This document shows positions 8,690 through 17,146 of a stretch of DNA of 64,000 bases, piece by piece. How positions within the stretch are numbered: position 1 is the first letter of the stretch; the number at the start of each line of letters is the position of its first letter. Source of the DNA: Bin87 sp965204905 (GTDB lineage: Bacteria; Chloroflexota; Dehalococcoidia; Lucifugimonadales; UBA3495); contig OZ242042.1 in assembly GCA_965204905.1 (NCBI GenBank), positions 1,674,001 through 1,738,000 of the forward strand, written 5' to 3'. The position numbers and the translations under genes were made by a program. The notes under the pieces were generated by a model. The model saw only the letters and a list, made by a program, of their open reading frames with translations, ran no database searches and was not told where the DNA came from.

Positions 8690-10042
8690 ATGGACCGCAC
8701 TACTGAACTGCTGAGTTCGTACGCCTGCAACCTGTCGTACGAGGACTTGCCGCCCGAGGTGATTCACCAGGTGAAGCGGACGGTGGCCGACACGCTGGGC
8801 TGCGCAGTCGGCGGATACCTGAGCGAGCCGGCCAAGGTGGCGCGGAAGCTGGCCGGGGACATCACCAGCGGCACGCCGTCGCGTATCCTGGGGACCAACG
8901 ATTACTCCTCGCTGGATATGGCGGGGTTCGCGAACGGCGTGATGGTTCGGTACCTGGACTGCAACGACTCTTACTTTTCGCCGGGCGGCGGGCATCCGTC
9001 CGATATGATTCCGGCGGCATTGGCCGTGGCGGACAGCGTGGAGGCGGACGGCAAAACGCTGATAACCGCGATCGCGCTGGCTTACGAAGCGTTCTGTCGG
9101 ATCGCCGACCAGGTACCGGACAACCAGTGGGACCAGGGGGTCTTGAGCGTCATCGGCGCGGCGTGCGCCGCTGGAAAGGTGTTGGGGCTGGACGAAGAGC
9201 AGATGGGCCACGCGATTTCGCTGGCGGTGGTGCCCAACGTTCCGCTACGGGTTACCCGCATGGGTGAGCTGTCGATGTGGAAGGGATGCGCAGCGGCGGC
9301 GGCTACGAGGTCGGGAATCTTTGCGGCGCAACTGGCGGCTGAGGGCATGACCGGGCCGTTCGAGCCGTTTGAGGGCCGGAAAGGTCTTTGGGAGCAGGCG
9401 ATTGGCTATCCGGTGGAGATCGAGGCGATGGGGGGCGACGAGGAACCGTTCCGCATTGTGGACACGATTTTCAAGTTCTACCCGTCTCAGATTCACACGC
9501 AGGCACCGATAGACCTGGCGATCCAGTTGCACGAGAGGGTGCAACCGGACGACATCGCGTCGATCAAGATTCAATCGTACAACTCGGCGGTGAGCAGCGC
9601 GTCCACCGAACCTGAGAAGTGGGACCCGAAGACGCGGGAAACGGCAGACCACAGCATCCCGTTCCTGACGGCGGTGGGGCTGCGGGACGGAGCAGTGACG
9701 CCGGCGACCTTTGCGCCGGACCGGATCGCTGATGCCGGGCTGCGCACCATCATCAACAAGATGCGGATCGACGAGAACCCGGAATTCACCGAGCGATACC
9801 CCGAGCAGTACAACTGCCGAATCGAGGTTATCAAGAGCAACGGGCAGACCGAGGTCGCGTCCACCAGCTACCCGAAGGGACACGGTAAGAATCCGTTGAG
9901 CGACGCTGAGGTTGACGCGAAGTTCAAGCGGTTGGCTTGCCCGACGATTACGGAGCAGCAGTGCGAGCAGGCGTTGGAGTTGATTTGGTCGTTGGAAAAC
10001 CTGCCGAACCTGCGCGGCATATTTGACAGCCTGGTGGTGTAG
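8690..10042 (+). CDS. MmgE/PrpD family protein
   Basis: This 450-aa protein has the MmgE/PrpD fold signatures: an N-terminal all-helical domain with VKRTVADTLGCAVGG, the segment RYLDCNDSY, and GHPSDMIPAALAVAD. The smaller C-terminal domain carries FKFYPSQIHTQAPID and DHSIPFLTAV. Family members include 2-methylcitrate dehydratase and cis-aconitate decarboxylase, but most are uncharacterised and the exact substrate cannot be told here. The ATG is preceded by GAGAGAAGGAAG. The longer reading frame from 8549 runs through repeats and was rejected. No methylcitrate synthase or lyase is nearby, so a methylcitrate cycle role is not supported by context. Confidence 0.85.
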   Translation: MDRTTELLSSYACNLSYEDLPPEVIHQVKRTVADTLGCAVGGYLSEPAKVARKLAGDITSGTPSRILGTNDYSSLDMAGFANGVMVRYLDCNDSYFSPGGGHPSDMIPAALAVADSVEADGKTLITAIALAYEAFCRIADQVPDNQWDQGVLSVIGAACAAGKVLGLDEEQMGHAISLAVVPNVPLRVTRMGELSMWKGCAAAAATRSGIFAAQLAAEGMTGPFEPFEGRKGLWEQAIGYPVEIEAMGGDEEPFRIVDTIFKFYPSQIHTQAPIDLAIQLHERVQPDDIASIKIQSYNSAVSSASTEPEKWDPKTRETADHSIPFLTAVGLRDGAVTPATFAPDRIADAGLRTIINKMRIDENPEFTERYPEQYNCRIEVIKSNGQTEVASTSYPKGHGKNPLSDAEVDAKFKRLACPTITEQQCEQALELIWSLENLPNLRGIFDSLVV

Positions 10043-10087
10043 GGGTAGGAATCGTCAGAATCAGGATTCCCGGGATTAGAGGATTTG

Positions 10088-10117
10088 CTGGATTCCCGCT
10101 TTCGCGGGAATGACGGG
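10088..10117. repeat. interspersed palindromic repeat, family A
   Basis: This copy is essentially identical to the one at 4118-4147, with arms TTCCCGC and GCGGGAA. It lies between the MmgE/PrpD stop and the sigma-factor gene. Confidence 0.85.
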
Positions 10118-10214
10118 TCCAGTGCGGGAGTGGTGGTGAATCCGATAGACCAGTGAAAGCGTATAGATAGTCAACCGGCTATATCGATTTTCTGGTACTC
10201 CGTGGAAGGGCACC

Positions 10215-10787
10215 ATGTCAGATCCAAGGCACAGTGAAGACGTCCGGCTGGTGCTGGACGTGGGTAATGGCGACGAACGGGCATTGGAGACCATATATGA
10301 CCGGTATGCCCAGCGCATTTATTCTCTGGCGATGTCGGTGTTGAAGGATGAGGGGCTTGCGGAGGACGCCGTGCAAGAGGTGTTCTCCAACATCTGGCAA
10401 AAAGCGGGGAGCTATCGACCGGAGATGTCAGCGCCGGGCACTTGGATTATGTCCGTAGCGCACCATAAAATCGTTGACTTTTACCGTTCGCGGCGGCGCA
10501 CCACCGATCGCACTACTCAACCGGAGATGGAGACGCTGCTGCGTCTGCCGGACCAGAAATTGAGCGTTGAGCAGGAAGTGGAGAGAAGTTTCAACGCGCG
10601 GCTGGTGCGGGCGGCGCTGATGGAATTGCCGGAGGAACAGAGCCGGCCGCTGTATCTATCAGCGTGGCACGGTTATAGCCAGTCAGAGATTGCCAAGATG
10701 CTGGACATCCCGTTAGGCACGGTTAAGACGCGCATGAGATTGGGGATGCAGAAACTCAAGGCGGCGCTGGAAGAATATGTGGCCTGA
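10215..10787 (+). CDS. ECF-type RNA polymerase sigma factor
   Basis: This 190-aa extracytoplasmic-function sigma factor has region 2 at about residues 22-90, with ALETIYDRYAQRIYSLA, AEDAVQEVF and WIMSVAHHKIVDFYRSRRR. Region 4 lies at about 133-187, with ALMELPEEQSRPLYL, YSQSEIAKMLDIPLGTVKTR and a basic recognition helix. It would direct RNA polymerase to a small regulon when released from its anti-sigma factor, the membrane protein encoded immediately downstream. The two genes overlap by 11 bp, which implies translational coupling. The arrangement resembles SigK/RskA pairs. No ECF-type promoter motif could be picked with confidence in the 170-bp upstream gap. Confidence 0.92.
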   Translation: MSDPRHSEDVRLVLDVGNGDERALETIYDRYAQRIYSLAMSVLKDEGLAEDAVQEVFSNIWQKAGSYRPEMSAPGTWIMSVAHHKIVDFYRSRRRTTDRTTQPEMETLLRLPDQKLSVEQEVERSFNARLVRAALMELPEEQSRPLYLSAWHGYSQSEIAKMLDIPLGTVKTRMRLGMQKLKAALEEYVA

Positions 10788-11865
10788 GAATTACAGCAAC
10801 CCGCAGGAGGAAAGCCCGCACCCGGAAGGTGAGCTGGCGGCCTTCGCGTTGAACGCGCTGGACGACGCAGAATTCCAGGCGGTGCTCCATCATGTGGTCC
10901 AGTGTCTGCACTGCCAGGAAGTTTTGCTGGGGTTCCAGGAAACGTCGGCGCGATTGACGGGCGCGGCGCCGGAGTCTCCATTGCCGGCGGGATTGAAAGC
11001 GCGAGTGCTGGCCGGAGCCACGGGCAAGGAAAGCCCAGCGGTTGCTCCGGTAGCGGCGGCTGATCCTCGGTGGTCAGTGCGGCGGTTGCGCCGGTGGTTG
11101 GCCCCGGCGGCAGTTGGCGTGTTGAGCGTGTTGTTGGCCGTATCGGTTGGAGTGATGGCGTTGCAGCAGCGCGAGATCAGTGAGCTGACAGCGACGGTAG
11201 AAACCCAGCGGGAACTTGTTGCGGACACGTCTGTGCTGGCAACGGGTTCGCAAGCGACGCAAGCCCTTGCAGTGGATGTTACGCCGGATTCCGTCGATTC
11301 TGCGGCGGGCGAGAGTAGTGTGCGGGCAGCCCACGACAGTCGTTTGACGGCGGCGGCAGCGCCGGCTGCATATGCAGTGGTCGATGACCGCGCAGGTCAA
11401 GGCGTTGGTGGAGCATCGAAGTCGGACGATGTGATCGTAACCAACGCCGAAGAAGTGGACCAGATGAAGCAGGAGATGGCGGAGGTGATCGAAGCCACGG
11501 TACTATCGGCGCAGCCGGAAACCGAAAAGGTTCCGATGAGTTCGCCCATGGGTACTGAACCAGAGGCGAAAGGGGTGTTGATGGTGGAGCCCAACGGCCG
11601 GCGCGGGGTGCTGATGGTATCCGGTATGCCGGCGGATACGTACCAGATCTGGCTGGTACGCGGCGGGCACCAGGTGATGGTTGATCGGGTGGTGGTCAAT
11701 GATGATGATGGGGCAGGAATGAAGCAACTGGAAATGGATGAATCGATATTCCAGTTCCAACAGGTCGCTCTGCTGCCGGACCAGAGACACGGCCCGACCA
11801 GCCCGCCGGGCGAGCAGCTCCTGTCGGCGTTGATTATGCCGGGGCCGCCGATGCCGCCGCGGTAA
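10777..11865 (+). CDS. RskA-like membrane anti-sigma factor
   Basis: This 362-aa protein has an N-terminal cytoplasmic zinc-binding anti-sigma domain with an H-x3-C-x2-C motif (H39, C43, C46). A single transmembrane helix follows at about 108-129, after a basic stretch. The extracytoplasmic C-terminal domain of anti-sigma-K type lies at about 262-362, with GVLMVSGMPADTYQIWLVRGG-like strands. Its role is to bind the adjacent ECF sigma factor until proteolysis or redox change releases it. It is longer than typical RskA proteins (about 230-250 aa) because of an Ala/Ser-rich, low-complexity stalk of about 130 residues. The start overlaps the sigma gene by 11 bp. Confidence 0.88.
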   Translation: MWPENYSNPQEESPHPEGELAAFALNALDDAEFQAVLHHVVQCLHCQEVLLGFQETSARLTGAAPESPLPAGLKARVLAGATGKESPAVAPVAAADPRWSVRRLRRWLAPAAVGVLSVLLAVSVGVMALQQREISELTATVETQRELVADTSVLATGSQATQALAVDVTPDSVDSAAGESSVRAAHDSRLTAAAAPAAYAVVDDRAGQGVGGASKSDDVIVTNAEEVDQMKQEMAEVIEATVLSAQPETEKVPMSSPMGTEPEAKGVLMVEPNGRRGVLMVSGMPADTYQIWLVRGGHQVMVDRVVVNDDDGAGMKQLEMDESIFQFQQVALLPDQRHGPTSPPGEQLLSALIMPGPPMPPR

Positions 11866-11887
11866 AATCTACCGGAGGTATGGTTGA

Positions 11888-12049
11888 ATGGTTGAAACCA
11901 GAGTGAACCCGCCGAAACCTGCGCCTCCAGCCAACCCACGACGGGATGACGGGTTGGATTGCGAGATCTGCGGGGCGCGGATGCACGAGCGCAGTTGCAA
12001 GATAACCTGCCGCAACTGTGGATTTACGCGGGATTGTTCGGATCCGTAA
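11888..12049 (+). CDS. small zinc-ribbon protein, 53 aa
   Basis: A 53-codon gene starts 22 bp after the anti-sigma gene, with GGAGG nine bases ahead of the ATG. A Pro-rich N-terminus (residues 7-18) is followed by two CxxC knuckles (C25/C28 and C41/C44) plus C37 and C50. The ending C-G-F-T-R-D-C-S-D-P is a pattern I associate with a family of tiny conserved zinc-ribbon proteins found in several phyla. The function is unknown. The cysteine spacing and the ribosome-binding site argue that it is real, and it probably lies in the sigma/anti-sigma transcript. Confidence 0.75.
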   Translation: MVETRVNPPKPAPPANPRRDDGLDCEICGARMHERSCKITCRNCGFTRDCSDP

Positions 12050-12082
12050 GTAGCACGTTGTGAAACTCCCCCCTCACCCCGA

Positions 12083-12112
12083 CCCTCTCCCACCAGGGGA
12101 GAGGGAGTTTTT
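12083..12112 (+). terminator. hairpin + T-run, family B repeat
   Basis: A perfect 9-bp stem, CCCTCTCCC (12083-12091) with GGGAGAGGG (12097-12105), has a 5-nt loop and is followed by TTTTT at 12108-12112. This is a textbook intrinsic terminator for the sigma/anti-sigma/zinc-ribbon transcript. It lies 8 bp from the stop of the convergent ThyX gene. The sequence is one copy of the dispersed family B repeat. Confidence 0.75.
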
Positions 12113-12120
12113 GTCTCCAG

Positions 12121-13545
12121 CTAAGTTGGGCGAAATGGCCACCATTCGGGCGCGTTGCGGAGCGGCAGGTGGCGGAACAGTTCCGGCTGCACGTTTACGG
12201 CCAGCCGCATGGCTTCGATGGTAGGAAGGCGAATGGACTCGTGGGCCTGCTGGGAGGCGCGGAGTTTGAATAGGTGGTAGCATTCCCTGAGGCTCAGGCG
12301 AGACAGCACCCGTTGATAGTGGGAGTGGGTGACCAGGTATTGTGCAAGAGTGGGTCCACTATAGGCCGATTGAATATCATCGATGACTGCATCAACGCCG
12401 CTGATTGCACTTTCGAAGAGCGGTTCTAAACCAGCATCCCGTATGAGGCTTGGGACGAGGTATCCGTTAGATGTGGTTAGCGGCTGCGAGAGGTAGGTCT
12501 GCATCCGGTGGCGGCGGAACTCGCGCAGGGCACCGTAGTCGAAGGTGAATTCAAAGGTGTAGCCGACCATCTCAAATTCGCGGGGCGCCGGATCGTGGGG
12601 GCCGATGTTGCGGACCGCGTCGTGGATGAGAGCCAACCGGTCCTGCTCGGACAAGGTTGCGGATCGGGCGAGGGCGTCCGAATAGTTTCCCCCATTGCGG
12701 AACAGCAAGGCGGCGGCGAGTCTGTGGGGGGCGTCGCGGTCGTATTCGAGCAAAGCGACCGAGGTTTCGGGGCTCTCGTCAGCGCCGGGGCGCATTTCGT
12801 CGGGCGATGCTTGCAAGCCCGCGAGGTAGGGATTGTGGTCGGCGTACTTGACCAGGGTGGGAGTGATGCTCCGGCCCTGTTCCCGGAGTTCCAGTCCGAT
12901 GTCGCGTTCCTCCTGGAGGGTAGATGACATCAACTTGGATATGGCGTGTTCCAGGGTGCGGGCGTTGGCGGTCACACCGACGTTGGTGAGGGTCGCAGCC
13001 GGTAGTATGGCGCGGCAAGCGTCAGTCGCCAAGCGACGGAGGCGGAGGTTGTAGGCGGAATCGCGCTCATCATCGCGCCGGGGCAACGTGCGACGCAGGT
13101 GATCCAAAACGCCGTCAAGGAGTTTGTGATAGGTGGTGAAAAGGTTACGACAGGTCGTTATGTAGGTCTCGCGTAGCGCCGGCGAGGAATCCAATTCCTG
13201 CGGAACGTGGAAACTGTCGGGGTCGATGACCTGGTAGCGTGAGGACTTTTCGGTGTAGGAGGCCAAGCGGTTGTCTTCGAGGGTGTCGCAGGCCAGGCGT
13301 GATATGTTCTCGACGGCGAGGTGGAGGACAGCGTGTTCGGCTACGGAAGCGTGACCGTAGCCGACGACCCAACGCTCGTTGAAGCTGGCGGCGCTCTCTT
13401 CGGTGACCCGTTGGGCGATTTCGTCGAAGGGTTCCGGTGACCGGGAGGTCATCGCGAATGTTACGGCGATCTGCTCCTCGGTGAGATCCCGGGGGGAGAG
13501 GGGGTAGATACGGCGCTGGTTTATCGAGGACGACGAGATTGCCAC
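12121..13545 (-). CDS. double-length ThyX-like flavin-dependent thymidylate synthase family protein
   Basis: This protein of about 474 aa contains two ThyX-like halves. The first has YGHASVAEHAVLHLAVENIS and NRLASYTEKSSRYQ (13229-13279). The second has VGYTFEFTFDYGALREFRRHR followed by MQTYLSQPL (12480-12519). Ordinary ThyX enzymes are 220-300 aa, with one RHRxxSxNExSxRY-type signature. Here the first half keeps the Ser...SSRY part and the second keeps RHR. The family makes dTMP from dUMP using FAD and methylene-tetrahydrofolate; activity of this form is uncertain. The start is unclear. The first plausible codon is the GTG at 13545, inside a family D repeat; an upstream ATG at 13617 would translate the repeat. 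Confidence 0.75.
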   Translation of the reverse strand: MAISSSSINQRRIYPLSPRDLTEEQIAVTFAMTSRSPEPFDEIAQRVTEESAASFNERWVVGYGHASVAEHAVLHLAVENISRLACDTLEDNRLASYTEKSSRYQVIDPDSFHVPQELDSSPALRETYITTCRNLFTTYHKLLDGVLDHLRRTLPRRDDERDSAYNLRLRRLATDACRAILPAATLTNVGVTANARTLEHAISKLMSSTLQEERDIGLELREQGRSITPTLVKYADHNPYLAGLQASPDEMRPGADESPETSVALLEYDRDAPHRLAAALLFRNGGNYSDALARSATLSEQDRLALIHDAVRNIGPHDPAPREFEMVGYTFEFTFDYGALREFRRHRMQTYLSQPLTTSNGYLVPSLIRDAGLEPLFESAISGVDAVIDDIQSAYSGPTLAQYLVTHSHYQRVLSRLSLRECYHLFKLRASQQAHESIRLPTIEAMRLAVNVQPELFRHLPLRNAPEWWPFRPT

Positions 13546-13563
13546 GCTGCGCTCGCAATGACA
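13535..13563. repeat. interspersed repeat, family D, at the ThyX start
   Basis: The sequence is GAGATTGCC...CTCGCAATGACA, nearly identical to 8546-8573 and 53415-53443. It spans the presumed start region of the minus-strand ThyX gene. Confidence 0.8.
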
Positions 13564-13622
13564 ATGGCTTGGTTTGAGATTCCCGGGCGTCTCTGTGCAC
13601 TGCCCCGGGGCGGGCATCGGAG

Positions 13623-15263
13623 TCAGTTGCTGCAGAAGGCGGGGAAGCCGTCGGGCATGACGACTTCGATGAGGTGGATTTTGTCGGCGGAGACGGCATC
13701 CTGGACGGCGCGGGTCATTTCGGCAACGTTGTGAACGCGGGTTCCGCCGATGCCGTAGGAATCGAAGAGCTTGACGAAGTCGGGGTTGACCAGATCGGTG
13801 GCCATCGGCTGGCTGCCGCGGTCGCGCTGGTAGCCCTTGAGGACGCCCCAAGCGGAGTCGTTGAATATCATCACGATGGGGTTGATGCCATACTGGACAG
13901 CGGTGCCGAGTTCCTGGGCATTGTACTGAAAACCGCCATCGCCGGATACGCAAATCACCGGGCTGTCGGGACGGCCGACTTTCGCCCCCATTGACGCCGG
14001 GTAGGCGAATCCCAGTCCGGCCCAACCGTGGGGATACATGTAGCTGCGAGGCTGGTTCATTTGCAAACAGCGCACGGCACGGTTGGCGGGAACGGTGGCA
14101 TCCAGGGCGAAGATGGTGTCGTCGGGGATGACGGAGCGAATGGATTCCCACGCCTTCAACTCCGGTCCCCACTGCTCCCGGAGGCCGGCATAGATCTGAT
14201 CCTTCAGGGCGGCGACTTCGTTGCGGTAATCGTCACCGGAACCGATGTCGGTGTTGCCGGCGGCATTGAGGAACTGGCGGACGACTGCGCCACTGTTGGC
14301 GAGGATGCCGACCTCGGTTTCGTAGTTGCGGCCGATGTAGTCGCCGTCGAGCATGACGTGGACGATTTTCTCCGGCAGTTTCAGGCCGACGCCGGAGGTG
14401 GAGCGGTAAGGCAGGTTGCTGCCCAGAACCAAGGCGACGTCGCAATCTCCCAGCCAGTCCAGCACGGGGTTCCGGCCCCAGATGCGGTTGCCGAGAGCCA
14501 TGCCCAGGGAAAGCGGGTGGTTTTCGGGGAAGGTGCCTTTTGCGCCGTCGCCGGTGACTACAGGCGCGCCGAGTCTTTCGGCCAGTTGGATTATGTCATC
14601 CGCGCCGCCGGTGGTATGGATTTCCTCGCCGAGGAAGATAACCGGGCGTTTGGCGTTGCGGAGCAGGTTCCACGCGCGTTCGACCTGTACCGGGTCGCCT
14701 TGCGGGACGTCCGGGTCGCGGGGTCGCAGTACCTCGACATCGGCCTGTTGACCCAGCAGGTCGGTGGGTACTTCAAGCTCGATGGGTCGGGGTCGGCGTT
14801 CGCGGAAACGGACGAAAGCCTCAACGAAATGGTCGGGGATGGACTCAATCTGTCCGATCTGAGCGTTCCAGTCGGTGACGGCGGCGAACATGCCCAACTG
14901 GTCTTTCGTTTCGTGGGTGGCCATCTTGCCGCTGCCGATGAACTCGGTTTCGACGTTGGTGGTGACCTGTAGGATGGAGGATGCTGAGAAGTAAGCCTCG
15001 CCCATTGCTCCCACCGAGTCAGCGGCTCCGGGGCCGGTACTGGTGAGCAGGACGCCGGGTTTCCCGGTGGCGCGGGAGTAGCCATCGGCCATGTATCCGC
15101 AGCCTAGTTCGAGACGCCCACCGATGAATCTCACGTCGTCCTGATGGTCGAACAGAGCGTCGAACAGGTCCAGGGTATGGACGGAGATGATGCCGAAAAC
15201 GGTATCGACACCCTGGGCCTGGAGGGATGCGACCACAGCCTGGCCGCCGGTCATTTGTGGCAT
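13623..15263 (-). CDS. thiamine diphosphate-dependent enzyme, acetolactate synthase-like
   Basis: This 546-aa protein has the three-domain layout of ThDP decarboxylases/carboligases. The N-terminal Pyr domain has RLELGCGYMADGYSRATGK, in which the conserved catalytic Glu is present. A central transhydrogenase-like domain contains KRPVIFLGEE. The C-terminal PP domain has the Mg/ThDP motif running from VSGDGGFQYN to FNDSAWG. The family includes acetolactate synthase, glyoxylate carboligase and sulfopyruvate decarboxylase; the substrate cannot be fixed. The ATG at 15263 has a GGAG ten bases upstream and is preferred over an earlier TTG. The gene begins 20 bp after the stop of the membrane-protein gene on the same strand and is probably co-transcribed with it. 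Confidence 0.85.
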   Translation of the reverse strand: MPQMTGGQAVVASLQAQGVDTVFGIISVHTLDLFDALFDHQDDVRFIGGRLELGCGYMADGYSRATGKPGVLLTSTGPGAADSVGAMGEAYFSASSILQVTTNVETEFIGSGKMATHETKDQLGMFAAVTDWNAQIGQIESIPDHFVEAFVRFRERRPRPIELEVPTDLLGQQADVEVLRPRDPDVPQGDPVQVERAWNLLRNAKRPVIFLGEEIHTTGGADDIIQLAERLGAPVVTGDGAKGTFPENHPLSLGMALGNRIWGRNPVLDWLGDCDVALVLGSNLPYRSTSGVGLKLPEKIVHVMLDGDYIGRNYETEVGILANSGAVVRQFLNAAGNTDIGSGDDYRNEVAALKDQIYAGLREQWGPELKAWESIRSVIPDDTIFALDATVPANRAVRCLQMNQPRSYMYPHGWAGLGFAYPASMGAKVGRPDSPVICVSGDGGFQYNAQELGTAVQYGINPIVMIFNDSAWGVLKGYQRDRGSQPMATDLVNPDFVKLFDSYGIGGTRVHNVAEMTRAVQDAVSADKIHLIEVVMPDGFPAFCSN

Positions 15264-15283
15264 GGTGGGTTGACTCCGCAATA

Positions 15284-15802
15284 TCAGGATTCGCTGGGAG
15301 GGGGTTCGTCAAACGGCCTACCTTCGGCCTCGGCTGCTTCTCGCCGTTCCAACCATTCTTTCCACCTTTGATTGGCTTCCGCGCGACCTTTCTCCTCGCC
15401 TTTGGAGACATGGCGTTCAATGGCTGGCTTGGTAAATGTATTTGTTATGAACTGGTAAATCGCCATGATCACCGCTACTCCTTGCATTACAACCAGCGCT
15501 CCGATGGCGAGTCCCACACCTACCGGGGCGTATTCCGCGGCTACTTCTCGCACCAGCGCGTTCCACGTAATCAGACAGTCGTGCTTGTTGGCAACGAAAA
15601 CTGTCCAGACGAATCCGCAATACGCAGCGCTTTTTTCAACCACAATCTCGCGAATCGTCCACACCGAAACGCCGATGAACACCAGGAAATACACTGGCAC
15701 CAGCGGTTTCGGGATACTCCAGATTGCAGTTCGTTCGTCCTCCAGTGGCGTGGCCAGGAAAATGAGTACCCTGACGATCAGATCACGTATCTTTCCGTAC
15801 AA
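15284..15802 (-). CDS. uncharacterised two-helix membrane protein
   Basis: This 172-aa protein has two probable transmembrane helices (about 33-52, starting at PLVPVYFLVFIGVSVW, and about 95-120, containing GVGLAIGALVVMQGVAVIMA). A charged helical C-terminal tail has the sequence KGEEKGRAEANQRWKEWLE at about 136-154 and ends in a Pro-rich PPPSES. I know no function. Proteins with the same two helices and a KGE/RAEA-type tail are frequent in uncultured Chloroflexota, which is recollection rather than a search result. It precedes the ThDP enzyme on the minus strand with 20 bp between the genes. Confidence 0.7.
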   Translation of the reverse strand: MYGKIRDLIVRVLIFLATPLEDERTAIWSIPKPLVPVYFLVFIGVSVWTIREIVVEKSAAYCGFVWTVFVANKHDCLITWNALVREVAAEYAPVGVGLAIGALVVMQGVAVIMAIYQFITNTFTKPAIERHVSKGEEKGRAEANQRWKEWLERREAAEAEGRPFDEPPPSES

Positions 15803-15835
15803 AGTACCGCCGTCAGGACAATAATAGCACGGAGT

Positions 15836-17083
15836 TTATAACAACAGGCTGACGGGGTTTTCGAGGACGCGTTTGATTTCCATGAGGAACTGGGCGGCCT
15901 CAGCGCCGTCGGCGACGCGGTGGTCGGTGGACAGGGTAGCCTTCATCATGGTGCCTACCGTCAGCTCGCCGTCGCGGACGACGGGTTGTTGCTTGACGCT
16001 GCCCACGGCGAGGATTGCCGCGTGGGGCGGGTAGATGATGGCGGTGAAGCTTTCCACGTCGAACATGCCCATGTTGCTGATGCTGAAGGTGGTGGAACTG
16101 TACTCCTCGTTGCGGAGGGTGCCGCTGTTGGCGCGGCTGATGAGGTCCTTGGTGGCGGCGGCGATTTGCAGCAGCGACTTGCTCTCGCAGTTGCTGACAC
16201 CGGGCAATATGAGGCCGGATTCCAGGGCGATGGCGATGCCGATGTTCATCGCGCCGTGGACTTCCAGGTGGTCACCCCGGTAGAAGGAATTGAATTTGGG
16301 ATGCTTCGCCAGGGCCAGGGCGCAGGCTTTGACCATGAGGTCATTAACGCTGACCCGGTTGTCGGGGTCGGAGGCGTCGTTGACATCACGGCGGAGGGCC
16401 ATGGCCTTGCCCATGTCGATCTCGGCGGTGACGTAGAAGTGGGGCGCGCTGCTCTTGCTGTCGGACGTGACGCGGGCGATGGTCTGGCGCATGCGGCTGA
16501 GCTCGATGCGCGAATCGGCGGGCGCGGCGGCCGGCTGGGCCACGGGAGCGGGAGTCGGGGCTGCCGCCGGAGCCGGTTCGGGGGCGGCCGGCTGGTAGCT
16601 CTCGATGTCGCGTTCGGTGATGCGACCGTTGGGTCCCGTACCGGTGACGGCAGATAGGTCGATGCCGCGCTCGCGGGCGAGGCGGCGAGCGATGGGAGAG
16701 GCGCGCACCTGGCCGTCGGATGACGCCGGGGCGGGTGCAGCGGACGGCGCCGCTGCGGGAGCAGTCGAGGCAGCCGGTGCGGGGGCAGGAGCCGGAGCAG
16801 CGGCCGGCGGAGCACTCGCGGCCTCCACCTCGGGCACCGATTCGCCGGGCTCGGTTATGATAGCGATCAAGTCACCGACGGGGACGGCGATGCCTTCCTG
16901 GGCGACGATCCGGCCCATGACTCCACCGGTGTACGCCTCGAACTCCACGGTGGCCTTGTCGGTTTCAATGTCGGCGATTACCTCACCACGGTCCACCGAT
17001 TCGCCCTCCTGCTTGTACCAGCGGACGACGGTGCCTTCCCGCATATCGTATCCCATCTGTGGCATGACGACGTTGGTTGCCAC
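15836..17083 (-). CDS. pdhC: 2-oxoacid dehydrogenase E2 (dihydrolipoamide acyltransferase)
   Basis: This 415-aa E2 subunit has an N-terminal lipoyl domain with the lipoylated Lys in ETDKATVEFEAY (K43). A long Ala/Pro linker lies at about 88-125. The peripheral subunit-binding domain contains RASPIARRLARERGIDL and GTGPNGRITERDI. The catalytic acyltransferase domain ends in STDHRVADGAEAAQFL, with the active-site His and Asp. It transfers the acyl group from the E1-ThDP adduct to CoA and forms the core of the complex. It is the last gene of the four-gene minus-strand operon, 63 bp after E1 beta. The 2-oxoacid (pyruvate, acetoin or branched-chain) cannot be told from sequence alone. Confidence 0.92.
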   Translation of the reverse strand: MATNVVMPQMGYDMREGTVVRWYKQEGESVDRGEVIADIETDKATVEFEAYTGGVMGRIVAQEGIAVPVGDLIAIITEPGESVPEVEAASAPPAAAPAPAPAPAASTAPAAAPSAAPAPASSDGQVRASPIARRLARERGIDLSAVTGTGPNGRITERDIESYQPAAPEPAPAAAPTPAPVAQPAAAPADSRIELSRMRQTIARVTSDSKSSAPHFYVTAEIDMGKAMALRRDVNDASDPDNRVSVNDLMVKACALALAKHPKFNSFYRGDHLEVHGAMNIGIAIALESGLILPGVSNCESKSLLQIAAATKDLISRANSGTLRNEEYSSTTFSISNMGMFDVESFTAIIYPPHAAILAVGSVKQQPVVRDGELTVGTMMKATLSTDHRVADGAEAAQFLMEIKRVLENPVSLLL

Positions 17084-17146
17084 GGTGTCCTCCTGTGCTA
17101 ACGCAATGCTGGGTTGGTGGCAGGCCGTCGCTACGGCCCGCGGATG

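Noticed and set aside
13617..14172. N-terminal extension of the ThyX frame
   Set aside because: Encoded by the opposite frame of the ThDP enzyme gene and by repeat sequence; no family similarity before the ThyX domain.
14028..14972. 314-codon plus-strand frame opposite the ThDP enzyme
   Set aside because: Shadow of a gene with all catalytic motifs on the minus strand.
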